From positions 81,523 to 145,522 of the forward strand of contig JAAAOM010000019.1 in assembly GCA_009908855.1 (NCBI GenBank): a stretch of 64,000 nt of DNA. The letters run 5' to 3'. The position numbers were made by a program, and so were the translations under genes. Origin of the DNA: Bacteroidota bacterium. Its GTDB lineage: Bacteria > Bacteroidota > Bacteroidia > Bacteroidales > JAAAOM01. Every line of letters starts with the position of its first letter. The first letter of the stretch is position 1. The notes under the pieces are model-generated. The model searched no databases and was not told where the DNA came from. It worked only from the letters and a program-made list of their open reading frames with translations. Below are positions 35,379 to 45,336 of the stretch, in pieces.

Positions 35379-37730
35379 TTATTTTACAAACAACAATTTG
35401 GTAACATGAGTTTCAGAACCATCCTCATTCACACAAAATACCAGGTATACACCTGTATTTACCTTATTGCCCCATAAATCACGGCCATCCCAGATAGCCT
35501 GCGAACCCAGGGCCGTTGTTTCAAATACCAGATTACCACTCACATCGGTAATTTTAACATTGGCATTCAATGCCAGATTGGTAATGGCAATATCTCCTTC
35601 ATAACCCGGTTTAACCGGATTGGGAAATACATATACATCACCAAACTGATTATTACCCTTTGTGGACCCGGCCCGATAAGATAATATTCCACGATCGGTG
35701 CCAATAAAAACCTCCCCGGTATGATCATTGACATCCAGGGATAATATATTGTCAGATATCAGCGGACTGTTCCCGGTGGTAAAATGATGTATTTCCTCCA
35801 GGCCATCTTCTGAAATTAAAAATACACCACCATTGGCCGTGGCCACCCACATACGATTGGCACCATCGAAGGCCAAATCAGTTACACTTACCGTGGATAA
35901 AAGTATATCTGCCAGATCGGTTCCGTCATTCCGTGGTATTTTAATTTGATTTCCGGAGGTAATGTCATTATCATTATCCAACACATTAATGGTATTGTAG
36001 TATACAAGCGGTCCGGCACTGGTTCCAACCCATACATTCCCATCTTCGTCCATCTCCAGGCAATAGCCTTCGTCCATGGTAGTCCCTTCCTGGTTGGTAA
36101 ATGTCATTAGTTTTTCAGTAAACGATTCATAACCGGCATCATTCTCTTTAAAAACCAGTATTCCTTTCGGTTCCAGCAGCAACCATTTTTGATCGTATTG
36201 GTCCACCAAAATATCTTCCACTTGTTGCGAATAATCCCTTCCAAACGCAGGATATTCGAGTTCAACAGAAATCCATTCACCATCCGATGTTTTTACAGAA
36301 ATGGGATTACGCGTTAAATCCTGGGCAATCCATAAATTACCCTGACTGTCAAAATCCATACCGGTAATGCGAATATCATAATTATTTTCTGTTGATGTAT
36401 TGTCCACGATTTGTAAAGCACTGTTCGATCCGTCATAGGTATTAACTACCTCTTGCCCGATAAATTCGACCAGGCCATATCTCATGGCCGAGGCGTAATA
36501 GTGATTTTCATTAAACGGATCGGCAGCCAGGGTATAAACTGTCGGAAAATAATTATCGTAGTTACCCGATGTATTAAAATTGTAATAGTTTTCCCATTTC
36601 TCATCCTGAAATTGGTATATCCCTTGTGATGTAGGCCCATCGTAAATTTCTTCGTTTGTGCTGGTTACATAAATGGAATTATTAAAATATTCAATTTTTG
36701 AAAGATAACTGTTTAACGGACCGTTGATCAGGTAATATCTGTATGTATTATCGGGTTTAACAATTTTCAGTCCACTGTAAAAATCAGCTGACCACAACGT
36801 ACCGTCGGCATCAATCATTGATTTTCTGGGGCTGGCAACATCCACCTCCCTTATTAAATTGTTATTGCTATCGTAAACAGTTACTGTTGAGAGATTGGAA
36901 ATCACTAAATAATCATTTGTAACATTCAGGTTCAGATATTCACCAGCGTTATGCAGGTTCCAGGGTGCGTATGTCCCATCGGAATTAATTTGCAGAATAT
37001 TGTATTGGCTTACACTATCATTTATAACTTCAGAATATGCAGTTAATACCTGATCCTGCCACAGAACTAAATTGTTATAATTGGCATTGGCATCCGGCAG
37101 TCCGTTGAGCTTTGACCAGTTTCCGGCATCAACCAACAGTTCGTCCTGTTCATCAGCCTGATAAAGACCATTTTCGGTAGCTGCATAAATAAAGCCATCA
37201 CTAAAAATGATGTGATTAACAGACAATTCACTGTTGTTTTCGCCGATAAAATAGGTTTCCCGAAATGAATAATCGGTTAAATCAAATATTACAATTCCAA
37301 ATCCGCAGGCCAAATAGGCTTCATTTCCTTTGAAAGTGATACTGTTAATGCGCTTATTTATAAGTGTTACTTTACGTTGAATATCAAAAATTGTACGAAT
37401 ATTGCCTTTTCCGATTATATCGATGGTTCCATCGGCATACCCCAGCAGCAACGTATTTGTTTGCTGGTGGAATCCCATAGTTGTAACATTTAAGCCACCC
37501 AATCCATCTTTTTTGGTAAGGGGATTAACCGTATTGTCATCCTTATCAACAAAGCACAGTCCTCCCTGGGTTATACAATATATTTTATTGTTAACCTCAA
37601 TAACATCCTTGGCTTGGTAATAGGAGAAGTGAGTTCTCCAGCTATTCACCGGAATTTGCGCATAAACTGATGATGTCGCGCTTATCAGTACCCCTGCAAT
37701 CAGCAAAATACGTATTGTCATCCCTTTCAT
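35379..37730 (-). CDS. porZ: PorZ-like type IX secretion protein (beta-propellers plus C-terminal domain)
   Basis: This 783-residue exported protein has a signal peptide (to about residue 25), then NSWRTHFSYYQAKDVIEVNNKIYCITQGGLCFVD, the characteristic PorZ start of a two-component-regulator-type beta-propeller. Further blades run to about 690. The end is a T9SS-type C-terminal domain: VYVFPNPVKPGYEGDIAI, then VKITDVSGNLVFE and a GVYLV strand with a LLFVK terminus. In Porphyromonas, PorZ is a surface part of the attachment complex that delivers A-LPS to cargo. Length (776 in Porphyromonas) and the recO neighbour both fit. Confidence 0.88.
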   Translation of the reverse strand: MKGMTIRILLIAGVLISATSSVYAQIPVNSWRTHFSYYQAKDVIEVNNKIYCITQGGLCFVDKDDNTVNPLTKKDGLGGLNVTTMGFHQQTNTLLLGYADGTIDIIGKGNIRTIFDIQRKVTLINKRINSITFKGNEAYLACGFGIVIFDLTDYSFRETYFIGENNSELSVNHIIFSDGFIYAATENGLYQADEQDELLVDAGNWSKLNGLPDANANYNNLVLWQDQVLTAYSEVINDSVSQYNILQINSDGTYAPWNLHNAGEYLNLNVTNDYLVISNLSTVTVYDSNNNLIREVDVASPRKSMIDADGTLWSADFYSGLKIVKPDNTYRYYLINGPLNSYLSKIEYFNNSIYVTSTNEEIYDGPTSQGIYQFQDEKWENYYNFNTSGNYDNYFPTVYTLAADPFNENHYYASAMRYGLVEFIGQEVVNTYDGSNSALQIVDNTSTENNYDIRITGMDFDSQGNLWIAQDLTRNPISVKTSDGEWISVELEYPAFGRDYSQQVEDILVDQYDQKWLLLEPKGILVFKENDAGYESFTEKLMTFTNQEGTTMDEGYCLEMDEDGNVWVGTSAGPLVYYNTINVLDNDNDITSGNQIKIPRNDGTDLADILLSTVSVTDLAFDGANRMWVATANGGVFLISEDGLEEIHHFTTGNSPLISDNILSLDVNDHTGEVFIGTDRGILSYRAGSTKGNNQFGDVYVFPNPVKPGYEGDIAITNLALNANVKITDVSGNLVFETTALGSQAIWDGRDLWGNKVNTGVYLVFCVNEDGSETHVTKLLFVK

Positions 37731-37788
37731 GTTGCGTTTACCTGTAGATTATTAATACGTAATATCGGTTGCAATATTTTGTGGTTTG

Positions 37789-38370
37789 TTATTTTCCATG
37801 GTTCAGGAAGGTAATTAATTGTTGAACAGCCTGGCTGCGGTGTGAAATTTTATTTTTTTCAGACAGTGTAAGCTCAGCGTATGTTTTTTTATAGCCATCG
37901 GGTAAAAAAACGGGGTCATACCCAAATCCCTTTTCCCCTCTGGGTTGAGAGGTAATTGTACCCTTTACCCGGCCTTCAAAAAAAGTAACCTGTTGGTTAA
38001 TTATGAGGCAAATACAGGTTACAAAGGAGGCTTTACGGTTTTGTACATGCAATAGATTGGATAAAACTTTGTTTACATTATCCTGGTATGAACAATTTTC
38101 ACCTCCATATCGGGCTGAATAAACGCCGGGTTCACCACCTAATGCATCAATTTCGAGACCTGTATCATCGGCAAAACAATTGTATTGGTAATGCTTATAA
38201 ACAAAATTGGCTTTAATTTCGGCATTCCCCTGAATGGTTGTGGCGGTTTCCGGAATTTCTTCGTTACAACCAATATCATCCAGCGACAGTAAACGTATAT
38301 GATTACCGATAAGTTGTTGTACTTCTTTAAGCTTATCCTGGTTATGCGTGGCAAATACAAGATGATCCAT
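37789..38370 (-). CDS. rdgB: XTP/dITP pyrophosphatase (RdgB/HAM1 family)
   Basis: This 193-residue enzyme removes inosine and xanthosine triphosphates from the nucleotide pool. The motifs are LVFATHNQDKLKEVQ (substrate loop), FADDTGLEIDALGGEPGVYSARYGG (metal-binding Asp pair) and EKGFGYDPVFLPDGYKKTYAEL. An upstream in-frame ATG would add ten residues without family likeness, so the start at 38370 (MDHLVFATHN) is preferred. It lies 58 bp upstream of porZ on the same strand and may be part of the same transcript. Confidence 0.94.
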   Translation of the reverse strand: MDHLVFATHNQDKLKEVQQLIGNHIRLLSLDDIGCNEEIPETATTIQGNAEIKANFVYKHYQYNCFADDTGLEIDALGGEPGVYSARYGGENCSYQDNVNKVLSNLLHVQNRKASFVTCICLIINQQVTFFEGRVKGTITSQPRGEKGFGYDPVFLPDGYKKTYAELTLSEKNKISHRSQAVQQLITFLNHGK

Positions 38371-38454
38371 GGCGTATCCCATAATATTAATTTGCCACAA
38401 AAATAATGTGTTTATACAAATGAAGGCAAGTGTACGTTAAAAATACCCTTTATT

Positions 38455-39291
38455 TTATCCGCCCGCAGTTCTGAAACCACCTGTTAACCGAATGGGTTTG
38501 GGATTAATAACCATAACCGGTATATGTTCTTCGTTACCAATAATAAATTGTTCATGAGCACCCAGTACATAATCGGCAAAGCCCAGGCCACGTGTAGTCA
38601 TAATAAGAATCATATCGGCATCTACCGCCTTGGCATAAGCAACGGTTTCTTTGGCAAAATCAAGTTTACCCTCAGCGGTGGCAATTTCATATTCTATCTC
38701 TTTGGCTCTCATATATTTCTGAGCGTATAATAAATTTGAATTTACACCGCGTACAAATCGTTTGTCGGTATTATTGGCCTTATAAAGAATAAATTTGGCT
38801 TTGAAATTATTATACAGATATTCGATCCACTTGGCATTTTCTTTGTTTTCACTTTTAAAATTAACCGGCACCACAATTTTTTTGTATATATCATTGTTTG
38901 GGGGTTTTTGCACAACAATAAAAGGTGAGCGCGATTTAGCAATTACTTTTAACGCCCAGCTTCCCAACAGTTTTTGCATGCCTTTAATCCCGTGTGTACC
39001 CATAAACACCATGCTGGCTGCTTCGTCGAATACAATTTTTGATATGGTTGAAAAAATAGTTCCTTCACGCACTAAATACTCAGTAGTCACGCTGTATTTA
39101 TCCGACAGGCGTTTCACCTCATCCTTCATCATACCTTCTGTTTTGGTGCGTTCAGAAGATTTTTTAATGATATGAACCAGTTTAATAACACAATCCATTA
39201 CCTTTGAAACGTTAATAGCGTGTAATAAAGCGTATTCCGACTTCTCGGTAAAATCCCAGGTAACTAATATTATGGATTTTCTTTTTTCCAT
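38455..39291 (-). CDS. Tandem universal stress protein (UspA family)
   Basis: This 278-residue protein holds two Usp domains. The first (about 1-140) begins SIILVTWDFTEKSEYALLHAINVS and ends with FMGTHGIKGMQKLLGSWALKVIAKSRSPFIVV, which fits the ATP-binding G-x2-G-x9-G-S pattern. The second (about 148-270) has KIVVPVNFKSENKENAKWI and IMTTRGLGFADYVLGAHEQFIIG, with a less complete nucleotide loop. Such proteins bind ATP or act as stress-linked chaperones. The gene is monocistronic as far as can be seen. Confidence 0.9.
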   Translation of the reverse strand: MEKRKSIILVTWDFTEKSEYALLHAINVSKVMDCVIKLVHIIKKSSERTKTEGMMKDEVKRLSDKYSVTTEYLVREGTIFSTISKIVFDEAASMVFMGTHGIKGMQKLLGSWALKVIAKSRSPFIVVQKPPNNDIYKKIVVPVNFKSENKENAKWIEYLYNNFKAKFILYKANNTDKRFVRGVNSNLLYAQKYMRAKEIEYEIATAEGKLDFAKETVAYAKAVDADMILIMTTRGLGFADYVLGAHEQFIIGNEEHIPVMVINPKPIRLTGGFRTAGG

Positions 39292-39449
39292 CTATAATTG
39301 ATTTATTATATGCATTGTAATAAAATACAAGGTAAAAATTTTAACGTAAAAAAAGTATAAAGGGTTGATATATTTTCAACAAAGTTGTTTTTATATGGAG
39401 TGAACAGCTCATTGGAACAGATAAGATTACATATTTACATAAAGTTAAG

Positions 39450-39480
39450 TTGGCGGAATATGGGTAAATAATTATTTTTG
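39450..39480 (+). promoter_or_regulatory. Predicted Bacteroidota promoter for ilvE
   Basis: TTG at 39450-39452 and TATTTTTG at 39473-39480 are separated by 20 nt, an exact fit to the -7 TAnnTTTG form. The downstream ATG at 39511 is 30 nt away. A possible upstream TTG start at 39478 would fall inside the -7 box, which argues against it. Confidence 0.55.
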
Positions 39481-39510
39481 GCATATATCGCTAATAGTAA
39501 AAAGCAGACG

Positions 39511-40530
39511 ATGGAAAAAATTGACTGGGAAAAACTTCCTTTTGGTTATTTAAAAACAAATTTTAATGTCAGGTGTAATTACCGCAATGGTGAGTGGGGA
39601 GAGCTTGAGGTGCATGATTCGGAGTTTGTGAATTTGCACATGGCTGCTACATCGCTGCATTACGGACAGGAAGTATTTGAGGGTTTAAAAGCCTACAGGG
39701 GAGCGGATGATAAAATACGCTTGTTCAGGGTAGAAGAAAATGCCAGGCGTTTTCAGCGATCGGCCAATGGCATATTAATGCCCGAATTACCAGTTGAAAA
39801 ATTTACAGAGGCAGTAAATAAAGTAGTTGCGATCAATAAAGAATATGTTCCGCCGCATGGAACCGGTGGTACTTTGTATATTCGTCCGCTTTTAATAGGT
39901 TACAGCGCTGAAATAGGTGTGAAACCGGCCAAAGAATATTTATTTATCGTTTTTGTTAGTCCGGTAGGTCCCTATTTCAAAGAAGGATTTAAACCGGTAA
40001 ATTTAATGATATGCCGAAATTTTGACCGTACAGCCCCGTTGGGAACCGGAAGTTATAAGGTGGGCGGTAATTATGCCGCGAGCCTTAAATCACTTAAAGA
40101 AGCTCATGATGCTGGTTACAGCACCACCCTTTACCTGGATGCCAAAGAAAAAAAATACATCGACGAAGCGGGGCCGGCTAACTTTTTTGGTATTAAAGGG
40201 AATACCTATATTACGCCTGAATCGAAATCGATCCTGCCCTCAATTACCAACATGAGCTTAATGGACTTAGCTGCCCATTTGGGAATCAATGTAGAGAAAC
40301 GACCGGTGCTTTATGATGAATTATCAACTTTTGATGAAGTTGGCGCATGTGGTACAGCCGCTGTGATAGCCCCGGTTGGTAAAATATATGATCCGGATTT
40401 TGATAAAACCTTTGTATACAGCGCTGATGGTCATCCGGGACCAATTTGCCAAAAACTGTATCGAAAAATAACCGACATACAGTTTGGTGATGAAGAAGAT
40501 ATTTTTGGCTGGATTGATTATGTTACCTGA
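39511..40530 (+). CDS. ilvE: Branched-chain amino acid aminotransferase
   Basis: This 339-residue PLP enzyme of fold type IV transfers the amino group between glutamate and the keto acids of leucine, isoleucine and valine. Signatures are YGQEVFEGLKAYRG, FRVEENARRFQRSA, the PLP Lys in GTGSYKVGGNYAASL, and YIDEAGPANFFGI with the GTAAVIAPVG phosphate cup. The layout matches the about 340-residue group IlvE. The ATG at 39511 was chosen because the promoter upstream would be inside the gene if the earlier TTG were used. Its 3' end overlaps the convergent response regulator by 8 bp. Confidence 0.94.
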   Translation: MEKIDWEKLPFGYLKTNFNVRCNYRNGEWGELEVHDSEFVNLHMAATSLHYGQEVFEGLKAYRGADDKIRLFRVEENARRFQRSANGILMPELPVEKFTEAVNKVVAINKEYVPPHGTGGTLYIRPLLIGYSAEIGVKPAKEYLFIVFVSPVGPYFKEGFKPVNLMICRNFDRTAPLGTGSYKVGGNYAASLKSLKEAHDAGYSTTLYLDAKEKKYIDEAGPANFFGIKGNTYITPESKSILPSITNMSLMDLAAHLGINVEKRPVLYDELSTFDEVGACGTAAVIAPVGKIYDPDFDKTFVYSADGHPGPICQKLYRKITDIQFGDEEDIFGWIDYVT

Positions 40531-40891
40531 GTATTTCATGTACTTTATTTAAAAAATACTTGTTATTAAAAGGCTTAGGGAATGTTGCATCCACACCAAA
40601 TTCATTGGCCGTCTCCAGGTAATCCAGAAATCCGCCACGACCTCCTCCTGACATGGCAATGATTTTTACATCCGGTTTAATTTGTTTTAATTCAATGATG
40701 GTTTCGGTTCCTTCTTTTTCCGGCATGATAATATCGGTTATGACCAGGTCAGGATGCACCTTGTGAAACAGTTGCATGCCTTTGATGCCGTTATTTGCCA
40801 AAAATATTTCATAGCCTTCCAGTGATAATAAATCCTTAAGCATTTGTTGAAAGAACAGATCGTCCTCAATAACTAATATTTTGTTTTTCAT
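40523..40891 (-). CDS. Single-domain response regulator
   Basis: This 122-residue protein is a lone receiver domain: acidic pair ILVIEDDLFF (about residues 8-9), phospho-acceptor Asp in DLVITDIIMPEKEG (about 53), Thr/Ser switch in IIAMSGGG, and Lys in TFPKPFNNKY (about 107). There is no output domain, so it must act through a partner, as CheY-like relays do. It is 29 bp downstream of the histidine kinase gene on the same strand and is likely its partner. Its 3' end overlaps ilvE by 8 bp. Confidence 0.92.
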   Translation of the reverse strand: MKNKILVIEDDLFFQQMLKDLLSLEGYEIFLANNGIKGMQLFHKVHPDLVITDIIMPEKEGTETIIELKQIKPDVKIIAMSGGGRGGFLDYLETANEFGVDATFPKPFNNKYFLNKVHEILR

Positions 40892-40920
40892 TCCCGGTAA
40901 CTTTTTATCAGCTCTGATAT

Positions 40921-42399
40921 TTAACTTTCCCGCGGTAATAAAATCTCGAACGATGAGCCTTTGCCCGCTTCCGATAACACATTAATTTCACCATTATGGT
41001 TTTTAATAATCCCGTGCACCATTGCCAATCCCAGGCCATGACCCTCGTTTACCGGTTTGGTTGTAAAATAGGGCTCAAAAATACGCTTAACAACCTCCTT
41101 ATCCATCCCTGTTCCAGTATCAGAAATGGTTAAAGATACATAATTTGTTTCCCCCTGATACACCTGCGCCAATATTATGGTTAATGTACCTCCATTACCA
41201 TTCATGGCATGCAGGGCATTATTACATAAATTGAGTATAACCTGGTGCATTTGATTGGCATCCACCATCACATTTCCGCACATGGTGTCAATTTCCTCAA
41301 CCAGTGATATATTTTGTGGTAACAACGGTTTAAGGGATGATATGGCATCGGCTACAATTGGATGCATGCTCCCTTTCACTAATTTGGGTTTCATGTGCCG
41401 GCTGAAGGTTAATAATTGCTCAACCAGCCCCTTAGCTCTGAGGGATGCATTGGCAATTTGGGTTATATACGATTGTGAAGTTTCATTGAATGCCTTTTGA
41501 CGATTTAAAATATCAGTGTAACCCAGGATAGTACCCAGTATGTTATTAAAATCATGTGCTATTCCGCCTGATAAAGTACCTATTGACTCCATTTTTTGCA
41601 AATGATGAAGTTTTTCTTCGGTCTTTCTTCTTTTATGTTCTTCCTTAATTCGTTGTTCAATTTCTACTTTCAATGCTTCGTTCGATTCAATAAGCTGTTC
41701 GGTTCTGTCATGTACTTTGCGTTCCAGGGATCTGTTGGCCATATCGGTTTTTTGTCTTTCTTTTTCCAGTTCTTCGGCCAGATAAAAATCGCGCCTGAAA
41801 GCAAATTCAAAGTAATAGCCGGTACAAATACCAATCAAATTGGTGCCGACCAGGAAAGATGTGTTGCTAATAAATATATCCTTTGGAGTGATAGCAATAA
41901 AGCGGGCTGCCAGCACATATAGCAGTACAATTACCCAGCCGGATATCATGGCATTGATATAGCGTATCCGTAATAAATTATAGTTGGCCATGATAACCAG
42001 TAATAAACCCGCATAATACATATAACTTATGGGTGGTTGTGAAATAAGCACAAGAGCTACCAAACCCGCACCACTTAAGGTAACCACATACGAAACCAAT
42101 AATTGCATGTATTGCTGCAAATTTCTGAAAAAGGTGAGAATCAATGTCAGAATGCCAAATGGCAGCACAATGGCGTATCGGATAATGTAATAATTCAGGG
42201 TAATATTCTCAATCAGATAACTATCCAGAATCCCGAAGGATGAGTACATAAGAATTCCGATAATCAAACCAATGCGCATAAAAGGTATTGATTCCCGGTT
42301 ATAAAATGCAATAAATTTCTCTTCCCTTGAATTGTAAAACCGCAGGGTAAACGGGTCCATCTTCATTTCTTTGATAAGGTTCGGAAAAGACTGGTTCAT
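40921..42399 (-). CDS. Membrane sensor histidine kinase
   Basis: This 492-residue kinase has about six TM helices (residues about 30-200) that form the sensor, a coiled coil (about 205-262) with EELEKERQKTDMANRSLERKV, and the H-box MESIGTLSGGIAHDFNNILGTILGYTDIL. The ATPase domain has NLCNNALHAM, DTGTGMD and GHGLGLAMVHGII. The GIAHDFNN form places it with NtrB-like (HPK4) kinases, which often work with single-receiver or hybrid partners. The adjacent receiver protein is the likely target. The TM sensor suggests a membrane or respiratory signal, but none can be named. Confidence 0.92.
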   Translation of the reverse strand: MNQSFPNLIKEMKMDPFTLRFYNSREEKFIAFYNRESIPFMRIGLIIGILMYSSFGILDSYLIENITLNYYIIRYAIVLPFGILTLILTFFRNLQQYMQLLVSYVVTLSGAGLVALVLISQPPISYMYYAGLLLVIMANYNLLRIRYINAMISGWVIVLLYVLAARFIAITPKDIFISNTSFLVGTNLIGICTGYYFEFAFRRDFYLAEELEKERQKTDMANRSLERKVHDRTEQLIESNEALKVEIEQRIKEEHKRRKTEEKLHHLQKMESIGTLSGGIAHDFNNILGTILGYTDILNRQKAFNETSQSYITQIANASLRAKGLVEQLLTFSRHMKPKLVKGSMHPIVADAISSLKPLLPQNISLVEEIDTMCGNVMVDANQMHQVILNLCNNALHAMNGNGGTLTIILAQVYQGETNYVSLTISDTGTGMDKEVVKRIFEPYFTTKPVNEGHGLGLAMVHGIIKNHNGEINVLSEAGKGSSFEILLPRES

Positions 42400-42571
42400 T
42401 TTGAATGTATGATTAAATGGCTAATAACATTATAATTAATAATTTACATAAAGAAGTTATATATTCAAGCAATAACAGATAAGTATTTTCCCCAAATAAA
42501 TTACAATTTTAACAGATTTTAATGGAATGTCTGGTAGTATTATACTTAAACTTTGTATTTTCGTTGCATTC

Positions 42572-43450
42572 ATGAAAAAGAAAGAGACCAAAGTTACCAG
42601 GAGAAGGCTGGTAAGCTCGTATGTAACCACGGTTGTTAGTATATCGTTGGTATTATTAATGTTGGGTTTGGTAGGTTTATTGCTATTAAACACCCAGCGG
42701 TTGTCGGATTATGTGAAGGAGAATATTGGTTTTTCCATTTTGCTGAAAAATGATATCAAGGAAATTGACATATTCATTATTCAAAAAAGCCTGGATGCCA
42801 AATCGTACGTAAAATCAACCGATTATGTAACCAAAGAGCGTGCTGCACAGGAATTAATTGATGAACTGGGGGAAGATTTTGTACAGTACCTCGGTCATAA
42901 TCCATTGCCTCCTTCCATTGATGTTAAGTTATTTGCCAATTATGCCAATGATGATAGTTTGACCTTTATTGAAGAAGATTTTAAGTCCTTTTCGCAGGTT
43001 CAGGAAGTGGTATATCATAAATCATTATTACATATCATCAATGAAAATGTTAAAAACATCACACTGATCATTTTGGCCTTTAGCGCATTGTTGTTTTTAA
43101 TTGCCCTGGCACTTATTAATAATACCATTCGTTTATCGGTATATTCCAGGCGATTTTTAATTAACACCATGCAATTGGTAGGTGCAACCCGTAATTTTAT
43201 CCGCAAGCCTTTTTTATGGCAAAGTTTTGTACAGGGAATGTACGCAACCATTATAGCCACCGGTATAATTACGGCTATTATTTATTATTCGCATGATGTT
43301 TTTAATGAAATTATTGCATTAACAGACGTTGAAATCATAGCATTCCTTTATTTTTGTATTTTGGTAACCGGTGTATTTATGACTTTTATTTCAACATTTT
43401 TTGCTGTTAATAAATATCTAAACATAAATGTCGACAAATTATACGTATAG
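42572..43450 (+). CDS. ftsX: Cell division protein FtsX
   Basis: This 292-residue protein has the FtsX topology: a cytoplasmic N-terminal KKKETKVTRRRLVSSYVTT, TM1 at about 23-44, a periplasmic domain with ENIGFSILLKNDIKEIDI, and three TM helices in the C-terminal FtsX/MacB-type region. The ATG at 42572 is preferred over an earlier one that adds a hydrophobic 15-residue extension. With the ATPase FtsE it regulates peptidoglycan hydrolases at the septum; ftsE is not nearby. It heads a run (DUF3098, uppP, truB, queA) conserved across Bacteroidota. Confidence 0.9.
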   Translation: MKKKETKVTRRRLVSSYVTTVVSISLVLLMLGLVGLLLLNTQRLSDYVKENIGFSILLKNDIKEIDIFIIQKSLDAKSYVKSTDYVTKERAAQELIDELGEDFVQYLGHNPLPPSIDVKLFANYANDDSLTFIEEDFKSFSQVQEVVYHKSLLHIINENVKNITLIILAFSALLFLIALALINNTIRLSVYSRRFLINTMQLVGATRNFIRKPFLWQSFVQGMYATIIATGIITAIIYYSHDVFNEIIALTDVEIIAFLYFCILVTGVFMTFISTFFAVNKYLNINVDKLYV

Positions 43451-43451
43451 T

Positions 43452-43760
43452 ATGAAAAAGAAAGCTACACACACAGATACAGTCTCAACACAGGAATTTC
43501 CGCTTGGAAAAGAGAACTATAAATTGTTACTTATTGGATTTGCCATTATAATTTTCGGATTTATATTAATGATTGGTGGCGGTGTGGATGATCCCAATCA
43601 GTTTTATCCGGATGGTGATCCCTCTAAAACACCCGAAATTTTTAGTTTCAGGCGAATAACCCTGGCACCGGTTATTGTTTTGTTCGGTTTTATATTTGAA
43701 ATATTTGCCATTATGAAAAAACCGAAAGACGATAAAGAAACCGAAAAAGCAGGGGCATAA
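43452..43760 (+). CDS. DUF3098-family small membrane protein
   Basis: This 102-residue protein has two TM helices (about 22-43 and 72-92) separated by a loop with GGGVDDPNQFYPDGDP, a pattern typical of DUF3098. The family is limited to Bacteroidota and is found between ftsX and uppP, as here. An alternative start at 43428 would overlap ftsX by 23 bp; the ATG at 43452, one base after the ftsX stop, is preferred. Function is unknown, though the constant neighbours suggest a cell-envelope role. Confidence 0.82.
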   Translation: MKKKATHTDTVSTQEFPLGKENYKLLLIGFAIIIFGFILMIGGGVDDPNQFYPDGDPSKTPEIFSFRRITLAPVIVLFGFIFEIFAIMKKPKDDKETEKAGA

Positions 43761-43802
43761 TGCTGCTTATCGATATAATTATTTATCATTAAATTTGTGA
43801 AA

Positions 43803-44579
43803 ATGAATGCGTTAGAAGCATTGTTATTGGGTTTAATTCAGGGCCTTACCGAATTTTTACCCGTTAGTAGCAGCGGCCACCTTGAATTGGGAAAAGCAAT
43901 TTTGGGCATTGAAGTAACCGAAAACATCACATTTACCGTTGTAGTACATGGTGCTACCGTATTAAGCACGCTGGTAGTATTCTGGCAGGAAATTATTAAG
44001 CTTTTAAAAGGATCGCTGTCCTTACAAATGAATGAGTCGTCCCATTATATTTCCAGGTTATTGATATCAGCCATTCCGGTTGTGATAGCCGGATTGTTTC
44101 TGGAAGATTATATCGAAAGTTTTTTCAGTGGCGATATACAATTTGTAGGTTTTATGTTAATTATTACAGCAATTTTACTGGCATTTTCAAACTATGCCAA
44201 ATCACGCGAAAAAAACATAACCTATAGAAATGCATTTATCATAGGCTTGGCACAAATGTTTGCTGTTCTGCCCGGTATTTCGAGAAGCGGGAGTACCATT
44301 GCCACCGGACTGTTATTGGGGAATAAGCGGGGCGAAGTGGCACAATTTTCCTTCTTAATGGTGCTGTTACCCATTATTGGTGCAAATCTGTTAACTATTC
44401 TGAAAGGAGAAATAAATGCAAATGCCGATTTACTGCCATTGATTGTTGGTTTTGTTGGTGCGTTTGTGTCAGGCTGGATAGCCTGTAAATGGATGATTAG
44501 CATTGTAAAAAAAGGTAAATTAATATATTTTGCCATTTATTGTTTTGCCATCGGCACTATTGCTATTATATTGGGGTAA
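43803..44579 (+). CDS. uppP: Undecaprenyl-diphosphatase (bacitracin resistance protein)
   Basis: This 258-residue polytopic enzyme dephosphorylates undecaprenyl diphosphate to recycle the lipid carrier for peptidoglycan and glycans. Catalytic motifs are present: QGLTEFLPVSSSGHLELG near residue 14 (the E..E/SSGH site) and PGISRSGSTIATGLLLGNKRGE near 158 (the PGxSRSG site). About eight TM segments are expected. A GTG six bases upstream could also start the protein; the ATG at 43803 gives the usual MNALEALLLG opening. Confidence 0.95.
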   Translation: MNALEALLLGLIQGLTEFLPVSSSGHLELGKAILGIEVTENITFTVVVHGATVLSTLVVFWQEIIKLLKGSLSLQMNESSHYISRLLISAIPVVIAGLFLEDYIESFFSGDIQFVGFMLIITAILLAFSNYAKSREKNITYRNAFIIGLAQMFAVLPGISRSGSTIATGLLLGNKRGEVAQFSFLMVLLPIIGANLLTILKGEINANADLLPLIVGFVGAFVSGWIACKWMISIVKKGKLIYFAIYCFAIGTIAIILG

Positions 44580-44588
44580 ATATCGGGT

Positions 44589-45290
44589 ATGAATTTTGCA
44601 CACGGGTATGATGATCAGGAAGGTGAATTACTGCTTATTGACAAGCCGCTTCACTGGACTTCGTTTGATGTGGTTAAGAAAGTAAGGTATAAATTGCAGC
44701 ACAAGCTGAAAATAAAAAAAATAAAGGTAGGCCATGCCGGTACGCTTGATCCGCTGGCAACAGGACTGGTTATCATAAGTGTCGGAAAATACACCAAATT
44801 GATCAATACATACCAGGATATGGTAAAAGAATACCGGGCAATCATAAAATTCGGAGCCACTACACCGTCTTATGACCTTGAAACAGATATTGATCGTACT
44901 TTTCCGGTTGAACATATAACACTTGAAAAGCTGAAAGAAACAGCGATTCAATTTTTGGGCGAACAAGATCAGATGCCACCTGTTTATTCTGCAAAAAAAT
45001 ATAATGGATCGCGGGCCTATGAATTTGCACGCAAAGGCACGGCCATAGCATTGAAATCATCAAAAATAACCATCGATCAATTCCATGTTTTAGCCTATGA
45101 AAATCAGGAAGCCATTGTTGACGTTCGTTGCTCTAAAGGTACTTACATCCGTTCCCTGGCACATGATGTTGGCCAGGTATTAAACAGCGGAGCCTATCTT
45201 AAAAGCCTCAGACGAACGGCTATTGGTGATTATCAGGTAGAAAATGCATTAAATATCGAAGAAATTGAAAAAAAAATAGAAAATTTGTAA
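44589..45290 (+). CDS. truB: tRNA pseudouridine(55) synthase
   Basis: This 233-residue enzyme makes pseudouridine 55 in the T loop of tRNAs. The catalytic motif [16 protein letters not shown] has the nucleophilic Asp at about residue 54. [18 protein letters not shown] opens the fold, and [16 protein letters not shown] is the second conserved motif. [23 protein letters not shown] is also typical. It is shorter than E. coli TruB because the PUA domain is missing, as is common in Bacteroidota. It begins 9 bp after uppP. Confidence 0.95.
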   Translation: MNFAHGYDDQEGELLLIDKPLHWTSFDVVKKVRYKLQHKLKIKKIKVGHAGTLDPLATGLVIISVGKYTKLINTYQDMVKEYRAIIKFGATTPSYDLETDIDRTFPVEHITLEKLKETAIQFLGEQDQMPPVYSAKKYNGSRAYEFARKGTAIALKSSKITIDQFHVLAYENQEAIVDVRCSKGTYIRSLAHDVGQVLNSGAYLKSLRRTAIGDYQVENALNIEEIEKKIENL

Positions 45291-45336
45291 CCATTTAATA
45301 AATCGCGCGTATAACGTACCCTATAATTTTTTTTAC